41,538 bases of DNA from Candidatus Binatia bacterium (GTDB lineage: Bacteria > Desulfobacterota > Binatia > Bin18). This document shows positions 8,335 to 17,574 of this stretch, in pieces. The DNA lies in assembly GCA_022824615.1 (NCBI GenBank), contig JAJDZM010000295.1, forward strand, positions 1 to 41,538. The letters run 5' to 3'. The notes below the pieces were generated by a model. It saw only the letters and a program-made list of their open reading frames with translations, did not search any database and was not told the DNA's origin. The stretch's first letter is position 1. Each line of letters opens with the position of its first letter. Made by a program: the position numbers and the translations under genes.

Positions 8335-9600
8335 TTAACCAAACAGGAGTTGCCGAATATGTTCGGGCCGGGTGACCAGGTCCGCCAGCTTGTGCAGTGA
8401 GGCATCAATAGCCTGGGCGAAAGCGGCCGGCCCGCCGAACCGCTCCACCGTGTCTGGTGGCATGAACTTGAACAGGAAATCGGCCGTGCCGGGTGGCAGA
8501 GCGGCGAAATGAACCGCCAGAATGCCATAATCCCGCAAGAGCAGCATCGCCAACGCGGCCGCCGCCTCATACGGAACAATGGGTACCTGCGAGGCCGCGT
8601 TCAGACCGGCCCGCTCCAGGACCAGTTCGAATATATCGTCTGCCGGCAGCTCGGCGATCACGGGCGTTTCGTGGATACGGCTCCCCAAGAGAGCCCGCAG
8701 AGCGGTTGCGACCTGTTTCGTACTCTCAACCAGAGCCTGCACCCGGTCCGGTGTGTATCCTTCCAGCGAGCGGATGACGGCCGGATACAGCAGGGGGCGG
8801 GCCTCAAGCCCAAACTCCCAGGCGCGCGCCCGGATGCGAGCAACAAGCTGCTGCTCTCCCGCCATCAAGCCCACCCGCGGGCCGCTGGTGCCATACTTAT
8901 CCAGCCCGGTCGCGCCCAGGTCTACGCCGAGTTCGAGCATCTTGGGCTGCTCCAGGATAGCGGGACCGACCCGCGCTCCACCCGCCTCGTCCGCATACAC
9001 GAGAATATCCCGCTCGTGAGCCAGACGGACGATCCGCTGCAAGGCTTCAACGGACAGGGCCTCATAGGTCACCGCTAAGCGCGTGAGCACAACCAGGGCG
9101 ACCTCTCTTTCTCGCTCCAGCACCGCAGTGAATTCTTCTACGCCTTTGGTATCCACGAGGCGCGCGCCGACGTGCGCCGCCGCCCGAATGACAGACGGAT
9201 GACTATGGCTGGCTGACACCCCGATGACGACAGCGCCCGGTTTCACCAGCACGAGATGCGTCGCCAATGTGGCCGCGGTGAGTCGGTTAAAGAGCATCAC
9301 GTCGTGACGATCCGGAGACCCGCCGAGATGCCCCAGCGTCAGCCGGCGGAGCCGCTCCGTATACAGCGCGGGAGCGATTTCATCGTGGGCAAACGGGACG
9401 TCCTCTCCGCTGAGCGGCAGGCCATGTTCGAGCCCGGTAAAATTGAAAATCGCCTCCGGGCCGTTCTCGTCGATGCGGCGTCGGATGATCCGTCCCGCCT
9501 GCTGAAGTTTGCGGAAATCATCTTCCGTACTGGTCAGGAGAGCCCCTCGGGCGTACGGCAGAGCCTCGGCAAATGGGTTCCCGAAACGGTCGGTCTTCAT
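8335..9600 (-). CDS. PLP-dependent enzyme, SelA/aminotransferase class V-like fold
   Basis: Start set at MKTDRFGNPFAEAL with GGGAGG upstream. ...ILVYADEAGGARVGP...LGATGLDKYGTSGPRVGLMAG is a PLP-lysine region. Confidence 0.6.
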   Translation of the reverse strand: MKTDRFGNPFAEALPYARGALLTSTEDDFRKLQQAGRIIRRRIDENGPEAIFNFTGLEHGLPLSGEDVPFAHDEIAPALYTERLRRLTLGHLGGSPDRHDVMLFNRLTAATLATHLVLVKPGAVVIGVSASHSHPSVIRAAAHVGARLVDTKGVEEFTAVLEREREVALVVLTRLAVTYEALSVEALQRIVRLAHERDILVYADEAGGARVGPAILEQPKMLELGVDLGATGLDKYGTSGPRVGLMAGEQQLVARIRARAWEFGLEARPLLYPAVIRSLEGYTPDRVQALVESTKQVATALRALLGSRIHETPVIAELPADDIFELVLERAGLNAASQVPIVPYEAAAALAMLLLRDYGILAVHFAALPPGTADFLFKFMPPDTVERFGGPAAFAQAIDASLHKLADLVTRPEHIRQLLFG

Positions 9601-9699
9601 GATCAAACCCTCCCCTCTCTCGTTTTGAATCATAGAAATGCCTTGGCGAAAATGTCAACGCGGCATAGGATACTCAGGCATAGAAGGAGGCATCTCCAG

Positions 9700-10800
9700 A
9701 TGAAAGCCGCAGTCCTGTCGGAAGTTGGTGGCCAGTTGGTTATTGAGGATATTCCGCAACCCCGTCCCAAGGCGGGTGAAGTATTGGTCAAAGTCGCCGC
9801 GTGTGGTGTGTGTCATACCGACCTGCATGTGATGAAGGGTGAAGTGAAATTCCCGCTGCCGTGTGTGCTGGGCCACGAGATCTCCGGCGTTGTCGAGGAG
9901 GTCGGTCCTGGGGTGAAGACGACCCGGACCGGAGAGAACGTGGTGTGTAGCTTTATTATGCCGTGTGGGGTGTGCTCGTACTGCGTGCAGGGGCGGGACG
10001 ATCTGTGTGAAACCTTTTTCGCCCTGAACCGTCTGCAGGGGACGCTCTACGATGGGGAGAGCCGTCTCTCTCGTTCCGATGGTTCGACCCTGGCGATGTA
10101 TAGTATGGGTGGTCTGGCTGAGTATGCGGTTGTTCCAGCCAGTGACGTCTTTCCCGCTCCTGCCAATGTGTTCCTGACCGATGCGTGTATTCTCGGCTGT
10201 GCCATGATGACAGCCTATGGCGCGGTGAAGAATCAGGCGCGCATCCAACCGAGCGATAGCGTAGCCGTCGTCGGTGCAGGTGGTGTGGGCTCAAACGTTG
10301 TTCAGGTCGCCAAGGCTTTTGGGGCCGGCCAGATTATTGCGGTTGATGTGCGCGACGATAAGTTGGCAGCGGCCCAGGCCCTGGGCGCGACCCATACGGT
10401 GAATGCCAGTCAGGAAGAACCCGTTGCAGCCGTGAACAATGCCACCAGCGGCCAGGGGGTGGACGTAGCTATTGAAGCCTTGGGACGACCGGAGACCGTG
10501 GTGAACGCGTTCATGATGACCCGTGATGGGGGACGGGTGGTGGTGATCGGTATTGCCCCCGGCACGACAACTGCGGGCATTGAGATTACCCGTCTGGTCC
10601 GCCGCGGCATTCAGCTTATGGGCTCCTACGGCAGTCGTGTCCGCACCGACCTGCCCGAGGTATTGGCCTTGGCAGCCCAGGGGCAGGTGAATGTGTCTCA
10701 ACCCATTACGCGGCGTTACCGCCTCGAACAGGTGGATGAAGCCTATGCGGCCTTGAGTCGTGGTGAGATTATTGGACGCGCGATTGTGAGCATGGCGTAG
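9700..10800 (+). CDS. Zinc-dependent alcohol dehydrogenase (MDR superfamily)
   Basis: MKAAVLSEVGGQLVIEDIPQPRPKAGEVLVKVAACGVCHTDLHVMKGEV...GHEISGVVEEVGPGV...CGVCSYCVQGRDDLC...VVGAGGVGSNVVQ. AAGGAGG RBS upstream. Confidence 0.93.
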   Translation: MKAAVLSEVGGQLVIEDIPQPRPKAGEVLVKVAACGVCHTDLHVMKGEVKFPLPCVLGHEISGVVEEVGPGVKTTRTGENVVCSFIMPCGVCSYCVQGRDDLCETFFALNRLQGTLYDGESRLSRSDGSTLAMYSMGGLAEYAVVPASDVFPAPANVFLTDACILGCAMMTAYGAVKNQARIQPSDSVAVVGAGGVGSNVVQVAKAFGAGQIIAVDVRDDKLAAAQALGATHTVNASQEEPVAAVNNATSGQGVDVAIEALGRPETVVNAFMMTRDGGRVVVIGIAPGTTTAGIEITRLVRRGIQLMGSYGSRVRTDLPEVLALAAQGQVNVSQPITRRYRLEQVDEAYAALSRGEIIGRAIVSMA

Positions 10801-10850
10801 TCCTACCCTCTTTTTCCCCGGAGAGCAGCGTGTTTCTTGGAAATCACTGG

Positions 10851-12371
10851 TCAGCCAGCCGCCTGCTCCGGGAGCGTGGCCTCGTCTGTTGGAGCATCCG
10901 GGTGTCGTCCAACCGGTCGCCGAGTGAACGCCAGCGCGTCGTCGGTCAGCGAACCATAGGCGACCGTCCAGACATCCAGCATATAATTCTGGTAGGCTCT
11001 CCAGGGCAGCTTGACGCCCTGCTTGGGGAAGGCATCGATTGCTCTCCGGACATAACCCGAAGTGAAATCGATGAACGGCTCTCGCTCCATGTCCGGGTCG
11101 TGGGGGCGCGGGCAGCACTGCGCGTAGCCGTTCGTCTCCATATAGTTGAGCAGGCGGCAGACATACTCGCAGGTGAGATCGCATTTCAGCGTCCACGACG
11201 CGTTCGTATAGCCAACAGTCAGAGCCAGGTTCGGCACGTCGCTGAACATGACGCCTTTATATGTCAGCGTCTTTGAGAACTCGACGGGCTCCCCATCGAC
11301 TGTCACCTCGAGACCACCGAGGAGTTGCAGATTGAGACCCGTGGCCGTCACGGCGAGATCGGCCTCCAGCGTTTTTCCCGAACGCAGACGGATACCTCGT
11401 TCGGTGAAGGTCTCGATATGGTCGGTCACAACCGAGACCTGGCCGGCTTTGATCGCTCTGAACAGGTCACTGTCCGGGACCAGACACAGGCGCTGCTGCC
11501 AGGGGTTGTAGCGGGGTGTGAAATGCTGCTCGACATCATAGTCAGGCCCCAGCGCCGCGCGAACCTGGCGCAAGAGAAACGCCTTGGCACGCTCCGGGGA
11601 GTGGCGACAGAACCAGAAGAAGTAGGCTCCGATAAGCACATTTTTCCACCGGATCAGGCGATAGACGAGGGCGTTCGGAAGGAAACGGCGCAGCGCATTA
11701 GCGAGAGAGTCCCTCGACGGCAGGGAGAGAATATAGCTGGGTGAGCGTTGCAGCATCGTGACATGGGTCGCCCGCTTGGCCAGTTCGGGGACGAGCGTCA
11801 CTGCGGTCGCTCCGCTGCCGATGACGATGACGTGCTTGTCCGTGTACTCGATATCATCGGTCCACTGCTGCGGATGCACGATCCGGCCTCGAAAGTGCTC
11901 GGTTCCGGCAAAATCCGGTGTATAGCCTGCATCGTAGTTGTAGTACCCGCTGCACATGAAGAGGAAGTTGCAGGTGAAACGGCAGCGCTCCTTCGTGTCG
12001 GTTTGTTCGGCTTCGACCGTCCAACGTGCGTCCGCCGTGGACCAGGCGGCCCGCTTGACGTGGTGGCCAAAACGAATATGGCGATCGATCCCGAATTCCC
12101 GGGCGGTTTCGTTGACGTAGCGAAGGATGGCGGGCCCGTCGGCGATGGCCTTTGGATCGGTCCAGGGCCGGAACGGATACCCCAGCGTATACATGTCCGA
12201 ATCCGAGCGGATACCGGGGTAGCGGAACAGGTCCCAGGTGCCCCCAATGGTATCGCGGCGTTCGAGAATGGCATACGTCCGGCCCGGACAGGCGGTCTGT
12301 AGGTGATAGCCAGCGGCAATTCCGGAGATTCCCGCGCCGACGACCAGGACATCGAAGTGTTCTGTGCTCAT
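10851..12371 (-). CDS. Flavin-containing / Baeyer-Villiger-type monooxygenase
   Basis: MSTEHFDVLVVGAGISGIAAGYHLQ...ILERRDTIGGTWDLFRYPGIRSDSDMYTLGYPFRPW...HVIVIGSGATAVTLVPEL. Confidence 0.93.
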   Translation of the reverse strand: MSTEHFDVLVVGAGISGIAAGYHLQTACPGRTYAILERRDTIGGTWDLFRYPGIRSDSDMYTLGYPFRPWTDPKAIADGPAILRYVNETAREFGIDRHIRFGHHVKRAAWSTADARWTVEAEQTDTKERCRFTCNFLFMCSGYYNYDAGYTPDFAGTEHFRGRIVHPQQWTDDIEYTDKHVIVIGSGATAVTLVPELAKRATHVTMLQRSPSYILSLPSRDSLANALRRFLPNALVYRLIRWKNVLIGAYFFWFCRHSPERAKAFLLRQVRAALGPDYDVEQHFTPRYNPWQQRLCLVPDSDLFRAIKAGQVSVVTDHIETFTERGIRLRSGKTLEADLAVTATGLNLQLLGGLEVTVDGEPVEFSKTLTYKGVMFSDVPNLALTVGYTNASWTLKCDLTCEYVCRLLNYMETNGYAQCCPRPHDPDMEREPFIDFTSGYVRRAIDAFPKQGVKLPWRAYQNYMLDVWTVAYGSLTDDALAFTRRPVGRHPDAPTDEATLPEQAAG

Positions 12372-12420
12372 AGTTCCAGCATCTCAGTTCGGATATTCAT
12401 GCTCTCACCGAGTCAAAAGT

Positions 12421-12829
12421 TTACGGCCATAGCTGAAACGCGTGTCGGCCGTGTAACCGATAGGTCTGAAAGTCATTTCGGTCGAGCGTAAAGATATCCC
12501 TCACTCCGAGTTGTTCAGCCAGGCACACTAGAGAGGCATCGGCCAAGTCCATGGGTCGGTCTTGATACTTTTGCATAAGAGACCGCATACGTGAGTAGTG
12601 CTCGGGACCTTGCCGCGCAACTTCCAAGTTTCCCTGTTCCACCATCTTCCACAATGCCGTCTGGGCGCGCCAGCCATTCGCCTCCCCGAGTAAATACATT
12701 GCCTCAGTGAAGGCCGGCCAGGTCGTCAGCATAGGACCGGAGAATTCAGCCAGACAGGCAACACACGCGTCGTGGTCGGATTCTCCTCGGCATAAGCGCA
12801 ATCAGCGGGCCGGCATCAGTGAGTATCAT
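12421..12829 (-). pseudogene. VapC-like PIN-domain toxin with frameshift near codon 12
   Basis: ATG at 12829 reads MILTDAGPLIAL then enters the wrong frame (MPRRIRPRRVCCLSG*). The +1 frame continues CRGESDHDACVACLAEF...PMDLADASLVCLAEQLGVRDIFTLDRNDFQTYRLHG to 12421. Confidence 0.75.
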
Positions 12830-13067
12830 GGCTACGACGTTTCGTCAGAAGACGTTGAAAGGTCCTGCCCGCGTTTCGGGCGCGGCCACCTGAAGTCTGT
12901 ATGCAGCCGATGATTGAAGCCAGTTTTTCTTCAAGCGATTCCCCAAGGACTTCCTCGCATCGTTTCGCGACGGCCTCTCGGATGAAACTGGACTGAGAGA
13001 CCCCCAGAGTCCGCGCCGCCCGTCTTAAGCTTGTCTCCAGTTGAGCGTCAAAACGTACGCTTTTCAT
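12816..13067 (-). CDS. Ribbon-helix-helix (CopG-like) antitoxin
   Basis: MKSVRFDAQLETSLRRAARTLGVSQSSFIREAVAKRCEEVLGESLEEKLASIIG; overlaps the PIN toxin start by 14 nt. Confidence 0.8.
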   Translation of the reverse strand: MKSVRFDAQLETSLRRAARTLGVSQSSFIREAVAKRCEEVLGESLEEKLASIIGCIQTSGGRARNAGRTFQRLLTKRRSHDTH

Positions 13068-13077
13068 ATTGTTCCCC

Positions 13078-13110
13078 TGTGTAATACACTGTTGTTTAAT
13101 GTATGACACA
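13078..13110. promoter_or_regulatory. Putative RHH antitoxin operator (inverted repeat)
   Basis: tgtgtaataca (13078-13088) and tgtatgacaca (13100-13110): 10/11 inverted-repeat match, 11 bp spacer, just upstream of the antitoxin start. Confidence 0.55.
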
Positions 13111-13290
13111 AGGGCTTTTCCGGCAAGACGACTCGTTCTGAAACCCCTCCTGGATTCTGGATTCAATGCGGAGTCTCCCCCCTGTACAAATACGCTAGGT
13201 TTTTCACCTCGACAGGAACAACGGCAGGGGTCAGCCCAAGCTCGCACCGGACGATGTTGATGCCCCTGTACGAGGGCCACCATTTTCAAG

Positions 13291-13314
13291 GGAGTCAGGC
13301 TAATGCCTGGCTCC
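13291..13314 (-). terminator. Hairpin downstream of glpK (possible terminator)
   Basis: ggagtcaggc-taat-gcctggctcc: 10 bp stem with one wobble, tetraloop; U-tract is weak. Confidence 0.4.
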
Positions 13315-13367
13315 TGCATCGAGACGGCGAAACCGCGAAAATTACCTGCTTGCATGGCGTATCCTCC

Positions 13368-14876
13368 TTATGCGGTATCCGGTGTTGCCCACTCCTTGGC
13401 ACGGTCCACGGCCTTCGCCCAGCCGGCCTTGAGTTCCTCCCGACGCTCTGACGACAGGTCGGGCTCAAAAACACGGTCGATCTGCCACTGGCTCGCAATC
13501 TCGCCTGGGTCTTTCCAATAGCCAACCGCCAAGCCCGCCAAATAGGCAACCCCCAGCGCGGTTGTCTCTGCAATTTTCGGACGAACCAGCGGGACGCCGA
13601 GGATGTCGGCTTGAAACTGCATCAGCAGATTATTCATGCTTGCGCCGCCATCGACGCGCAACTGGGTGAGCCGCAGGCCCGCATCCGCCTCCATGGCCGT
13701 CAGGACGTCCATGGACTGGTAGGCGATGCTTTCCAGCGCGGCCCGGGCAATATGGGCCGCGGTCGAGCCGCGCGTCAAACCGAAGAGTGAGCCGCGCGCG
13801 TATGGGTCCCAATGCGGAGCACCAAGGCCGGAAAAGGCCGGCACAAGATAGACTCCACCTGTGTCCGGGACGCTGGCCGCCAGCGCCTCAACCTCTGCCG
13901 ACGACTGAATAATACCGAGTCCATCACGCAGCCACTGCACAACGGCTCCTGCCATAAAGACGCTGCCTTCCAGCGCATACTGGGTGCGTCCATCGCACCG
14001 CCACGCCGCGGTGGTGAGCAGATTGTTCCGCGAGGCAACGGGCTGCTCGCCGGTCTGCATGAGCAGGAAGCAGCCCGTGCCATACGTATTTTTTACCATG
14101 CCGGGTGTCGTGCACATCTGGCCAAATAACGCCGCGTGCTGATCGCCGGCCATCCCACTCATCGGTACGGCCGTGGCGAGGAGGTCTGTTGACGTTTCCG
14201 CGTAGACTTCGCTGGAACCGCGCACCTCGGGGAGCAGTTGGCGGGGAATGTCGAGGACATCGAGTAATTCCTGATCCCACTCTCCGGTTCGGATATTCAA
14301 CAACAGGGTGCGTGAAGCGTTGGTGACGTCGGTAATATGCTTCTTCCCCTGGGTCAGTTGCCAGACGAGCCAGGTATCAACGGTCCCAAAGGCCAGCCGG
14401 CCGGCTTCGGCCTTGGCGCGTGCGCCCGGAACAGTGTCCAGGAGCCAGCGGATTTTTGTTCCCGAGAAATATGGATCGATGACCAGGCCGGTCTTGTCCC
14501 GAAAAAAGTCCTCCAAACCCTGTTGCTTGAGCCTGTCGCACAGCGGGGCGGTACGACGGTCTTGCCAGACAATCGCATGATAGATCGGCTGGCCCGTTTC
14601 TCGGTCCCAGATGAGGGTCGTCTCGCGCTGATTGGTAATACCCAGGGAGCTGACGGCCGCGCTCGACAGACCCGCCTGTGCCAGCACTTCGGTCACGGCC
14701 GCTGCCTGTGACGACCAGATTTCATTGGCGTCCTGCTCCACCCAGCCGGGCTGAGGAAACAGCGGAGTCAACGCTTTCTGCGCAATCCCGCGTATCGTGC
14801 CCGCCTGGTCAAAGAGAATGGCGCGGGAGCTGGTCGTGCCTTGATCGAGAGCGAGAATATAGTGAGCGTGGGGCAC
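13368..14876 (-). CDS. glpK: Glycerol kinase
   Basis: [54 protein letters not shown]...[31 protein letters not shown]...[25 protein letters not shown]. Confidence 0.97.
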   Translation of the reverse strand: MPHAHYILALDQGTTSSRAILFDQAGTIRGIAQKALTPLFPQPGWVEQDANEIWSSQAAAVTEVLAQAGLSSAAVSSLGITNQRETTLIWDRETGQPIYHAIVWQDRRTAPLCDRLKQQGLEDFFRDKTGLVIDPYFSGTKIRWLLDTVPGARAKAEAGRLAFGTVDTWLVWQLTQGKKHITDVTNASRTLLLNIRTGEWDQELLDVLDIPRQLLPEVRGSSEVYAETSTDLLATAVPMSGMAGDQHAALFGQMCTTPGMVKNTYGTGCFLLMQTGEQPVASRNNLLTTAAWRCDGRTQYALEGSVFMAGAVVQWLRDGLGIIQSSAEVEALAASVPDTGGVYLVPAFSGLGAPHWDPYARGSLFGLTRGSTAAHIARAALESIAYQSMDVLTAMEADAGLRLTQLRVDGGASMNNLLMQFQADILGVPLVRPKIAETTALGVAYLAGLAVGYWKDPGEIASQWQIDRVFEPDLSSERREELKAGWAKAVDRAKEWATPDTA

Positions 14877-15010
14877 GGGAATCCTTGACTTAAGCCAGCC
14901 TCTCCATCGGGCGTCTTTCTACCATGGCGCTCAGACTCATAGCAACGCGAGAAACTCTTATGCTCCGCCCACTTAGTTAGACCCGCCTCGCTATTCCCGC
15001 CCGTTTCCGG

Positions 15011-15037
15011 CTGTGATACAGCGAGAAGCCTTATACC
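15011..15037 (+). repeat. Left 27 bp direct repeat flanking the Fic gene
   Basis: ctgtgatacagcgagaagccttatacc, 25/27 identical to 16595-16621. Confidence 0.85.
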
Positions 15038-15109
15038 AAAAGAATAGGGGATAAAGATGGGCATTGTCCGTTCGCCCTAATTCTTATTCCAAGTAAGGAG
15101 AGGTGACAC

Positions 15110-16564
15110 ATGTCCCAGGAGTGGTACCCGATTCTCGACTACGAGGCCAAGCCAGAGGATTTGGCCGATAAGGAACTGCGTGCCCTTTCGGGCGTTTGGA
15201 TTGAACAACGATCAAAGCTGAGCGAGTCTGATAACATTAGCAAGTTCACGGAGCGCCTTAAACGTGAATGGGCAATAGAAACAGGTCTTATTGAGCGGCT
15301 CTATACGCTGGACCGCGGTATTACCGAATTGATGATTGAACGCGGCGTAAACGCAGCATTTATTCCTCATCACGTCGCGAGCGATCCTGGACATATTGTG
15401 GCGATGATCGACGATCAAGAAGATGCGGTTGAGAGCGTTTTCGCATTTGTCAAAGGAAATCGTCAGTTATCGACAAGCTATATTAAAGAGCTGCATCAAG
15501 TATTCACCCGCCACCAGGAATTTGTCGAAGGACGAGACCCGTCTGGCCGTAAGGTGCAAGTGCCGCTCATTCGTGGTGACTACAAGAGACAACCGAACAA
15601 TCCTACGCGCCCCGATGGGACCATCCACTCTTATTGTCCCCCAGAACAGACTGCGTCGGAAATGGACCACTTGATCGAATTGCACCAGGCTCACTACGAT
15701 GTCGCGCCAGAAGTCGAGGCTGCATGGCTTCATCACCGATTTACTCAAATCCATCCGTTCCAGGATGGAAACGGACGCCTCGCACGAGCCCTTGCCACCT
15801 TGATATTCGTCAAGGCTGACTGGCTGCCGCTAGTCGTTCGAGACAGCGAACGCGACAAATACATCGATGCACTCGAGGCAGCCGACCACGGTGATCTGAA
15901 GCCGCTCGTCTCGTTTTTTGCCGGACTCCAAAAGCGGGAATTCGTCAACGCTCTGGGTATAGCCCGCGGCCTGGAGAAAGACATTCGTGTCAATGCTCGC
16001 ATCCAGGCAATCGGCCAGCGGTTGGCTCAACGACGGGATGCCTTAGTTCAAGAGTGGCAAGCCGCGATGGCAAACGCCGAACATCTGCATATACTTGCGA
16101 AAGAGAGGATGAATGAAGTCTGCTCGTCGCTTGAGAACGCCTTGAGCAGCCACAACGATTTTACCTTTTTTGTTGATGATGAGAGAAACCAAGGCGAACG
16201 AAGCCACTATTTTCAACGCCAGATTGTCTCGACAGCCAAAAAGCTAGAATACTACGCGAATACAAGAGACTATCGATCCTGGGTGCGCCTGATTGCTAGA
16301 GACGGCGGCCAAGGCAATATTCTGATTACGTTTCATTGCATCGGGCATGAATTCCGGGGCGTCTTAGTTTGCTCAGGCACTTGGTTCCAGCGGGTGCCAA
16401 CGGATGATGGTAGCTATGAGTCAGAAGGAGAAACGGCTCTTTGCGATGAGGTATTTCAGATCAACTACAAAGAGGACATCGCTGATACCGAGCTGCGTTT
16501 TCAAACTTGGCTCGAAAGTGCGATAGAGCGAGGACTGGCGCTGTGGGAGTCCTCGGCTCTGTGA
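15110..16564 (+). CDS. Fic family protein (putative AMPylase/nucleotidyl transferase)
   Basis: Fic signature HPFQDGNGRLARAL (HPFxDGNGRxxR); upstream AGGAGAGG RBS. Confidence 0.92.
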   Translation: MSQEWYPILDYEAKPEDLADKELRALSGVWIEQRSKLSESDNISKFTERLKREWAIETGLIERLYTLDRGITELMIERGVNAAFIPHHVASDPGHIVAMIDDQEDAVESVFAFVKGNRQLSTSYIKELHQVFTRHQEFVEGRDPSGRKVQVPLIRGDYKRQPNNPTRPDGTIHSYCPPEQTASEMDHLIELHQAHYDVAPEVEAAWLHHRFTQIHPFQDGNGRLARALATLIFVKADWLPLVVRDSERDKYIDALEAADHGDLKPLVSFFAGLQKREFVNALGIARGLEKDIRVNARIQAIGQRLAQRRDALVQEWQAAMANAEHLHILAKERMNEVCSSLENALSSHNDFTFFVDDERNQGERSHYFQRQIVSTAKKLEYYANTRDYRSWVRLIARDGGQGNILITFHCIGHEFRGVLVCSGTWFQRVPTDDGSYESEGETALCDEVFQINYKEDIADTELRFQTWLESAIERGLALWESSAL

Positions 16565-16594
16565 CCTAGTGTGGCTAGATTACCCATTACTCCG

Positions 16595-16621
16595 CTGTGA
16601 TACAGCCAGAAGCCTTATGCC
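16595..16621 (+). repeat. Right 27 bp direct repeat flanking the Fic gene
   Basis: ctgtgatacagccagaagccttatgcc, 25/27 identical to 15011-15037. Confidence 0.85.
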
Positions 16622-16832
16622 CTCTGACTTTTTGCGTGGCGTCAAAATAGGCGCGGGCTGTTTGGTGGGCGCCGGGGCTCTCTTGCTTCTCATGCTTTTT
16701 GGTATGGCCATGTGTGCCGGGCATTTTCAGGAGCAAATGCTCGAAGAGTTGGAGGAGCAGTTCGAGGAGTGGCCGCCTCAGGAAATGCCGGACACGGACA
16801 CTGTCCGGTACGGAGAATTCCCTCGACGATGA
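16617..16832 (+). CDS. Small single-TM protein with acidic tail
   Basis: MPSDFLRGVKIGAGCLVGAGALLLLMLFGMAMCAGHFQEQMLEELEEQFEEWPPQEMPDTD: one hydrophobic segment followed by an E-rich region. Confidence 0.45.
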   Translation: MPSDFLRGVKIGAGCLVGAGALLLLMLFGMAMCAGHFQEQMLEELEEQFEEWPPQEMPDTDTVRYGEFPRR

Positions 16833-16849
16833 TACACAGGAGGAAGACA

Positions 16850-17287
16850 ATGTCTCAGGAACATCCATTCGTACAGACTATAAAGCAGTATTATCAGGGC
16901 TGTAGTACGGCGGACGTGGAACTCATGAAATCGACCTTTACTGATGACGTTATCCATTATTTTACGCACCATGCTCCCATCCGAGGCGCAGAATCCCTGG
17001 CTGGTTATTGGGCCAAGATGCAACCGCGCATTCGGGCGACGTGGACCTGCGACCATGCGATTGTCCAAGGAGATGAATGCGTGATCGAGTGGACGATGAC
17101 CTGGACGCCGCCAACCGGCACGGTCGAGGCCATGCGCGGGGCGGAGTGGTATATTTTTCGTGGGGATAAGATCGCGGAGATTCGCGCCTACTATATCAAC
17201 CGCCACCTGCCCTACGAACAGCCCAATTTTGAATTGGAGGGTTTCCCGTACACTGAGCGGGAGTATACCGTCCTGCCTGATTCGTAA
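16850..17287 (+). CDS. SnoaL-like / NTF2-like domain protein
   Basis: MSQEHPFVQTIKQYYQGCSTADVELMKSTFTDDVIHYFTHHAPIRGAESLAGYW...WTMTWTPPTGTVEAMRGAEWYIFRGDKIAEIRAYY; AGGAGG RBS. Confidence 0.85.
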   Translation: MSQEHPFVQTIKQYYQGCSTADVELMKSTFTDDVIHYFTHHAPIRGAESLAGYWAKMQPRIRATWTCDHAIVQGDECVIEWTMTWTPPTGTVEAMRGAEWYIFRGDKIAEIRAYYINRHLPYEQPNFELEGFPYTEREYTVLPDS

Positions 17288-17308
17288 ACGGCCAGACGAC
17301 CGCGGCCC

Positions 17309-17566
17309 TTATCCATCGGGAAAGGCGCGCTCAATGGCCGCCCGGACCGCCGTCTTCGTCCCGTGGGCCAGAAAACTCCCGTGAGCGCTCAAGAGCGCAT
17401 CGAAGTCATGGGTTAACAGCCGCTCGAATTCCCGCTTGAGCGACGCTTCTGACACTCTGGCACGCCACCGGTCTGAGGCAACTGGCGTGCGACCGCTGAA
17501 CGGATAATGTCGCTCTCCGCGCTGAGAAACTCCGTTGACAGGCCGCGTGTTATGCCATAGCAGCAC
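17309..17566 (-). pseudogene. Possible C-terminal fragment of an MBL-fold-like hydrolase
   Basis: SEASLKREFERLLTHDFDALLSAHGSFLAHGTKTAVRAAIERAF resembles a terminal 'DFD.ll.aHG..i..g....lr..l' segment; too short to be a whole domain. Confidence 0.3.
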
Positions 17567-17574
17567 TATTCGTT

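Noticed and set aside
8335-9633. Gene as selA (Sec biosynthesis) supporting the selenoprotein
   Set aside because: Similarity is only fold-level in my reading; characteristic SelA motifs were not recognised.
10291-11196. 301-aa minus-strand ORF
   Set aside because: Overlaps ADH in antisense and the monooxygenase in another frame; no recognisable protein motif.
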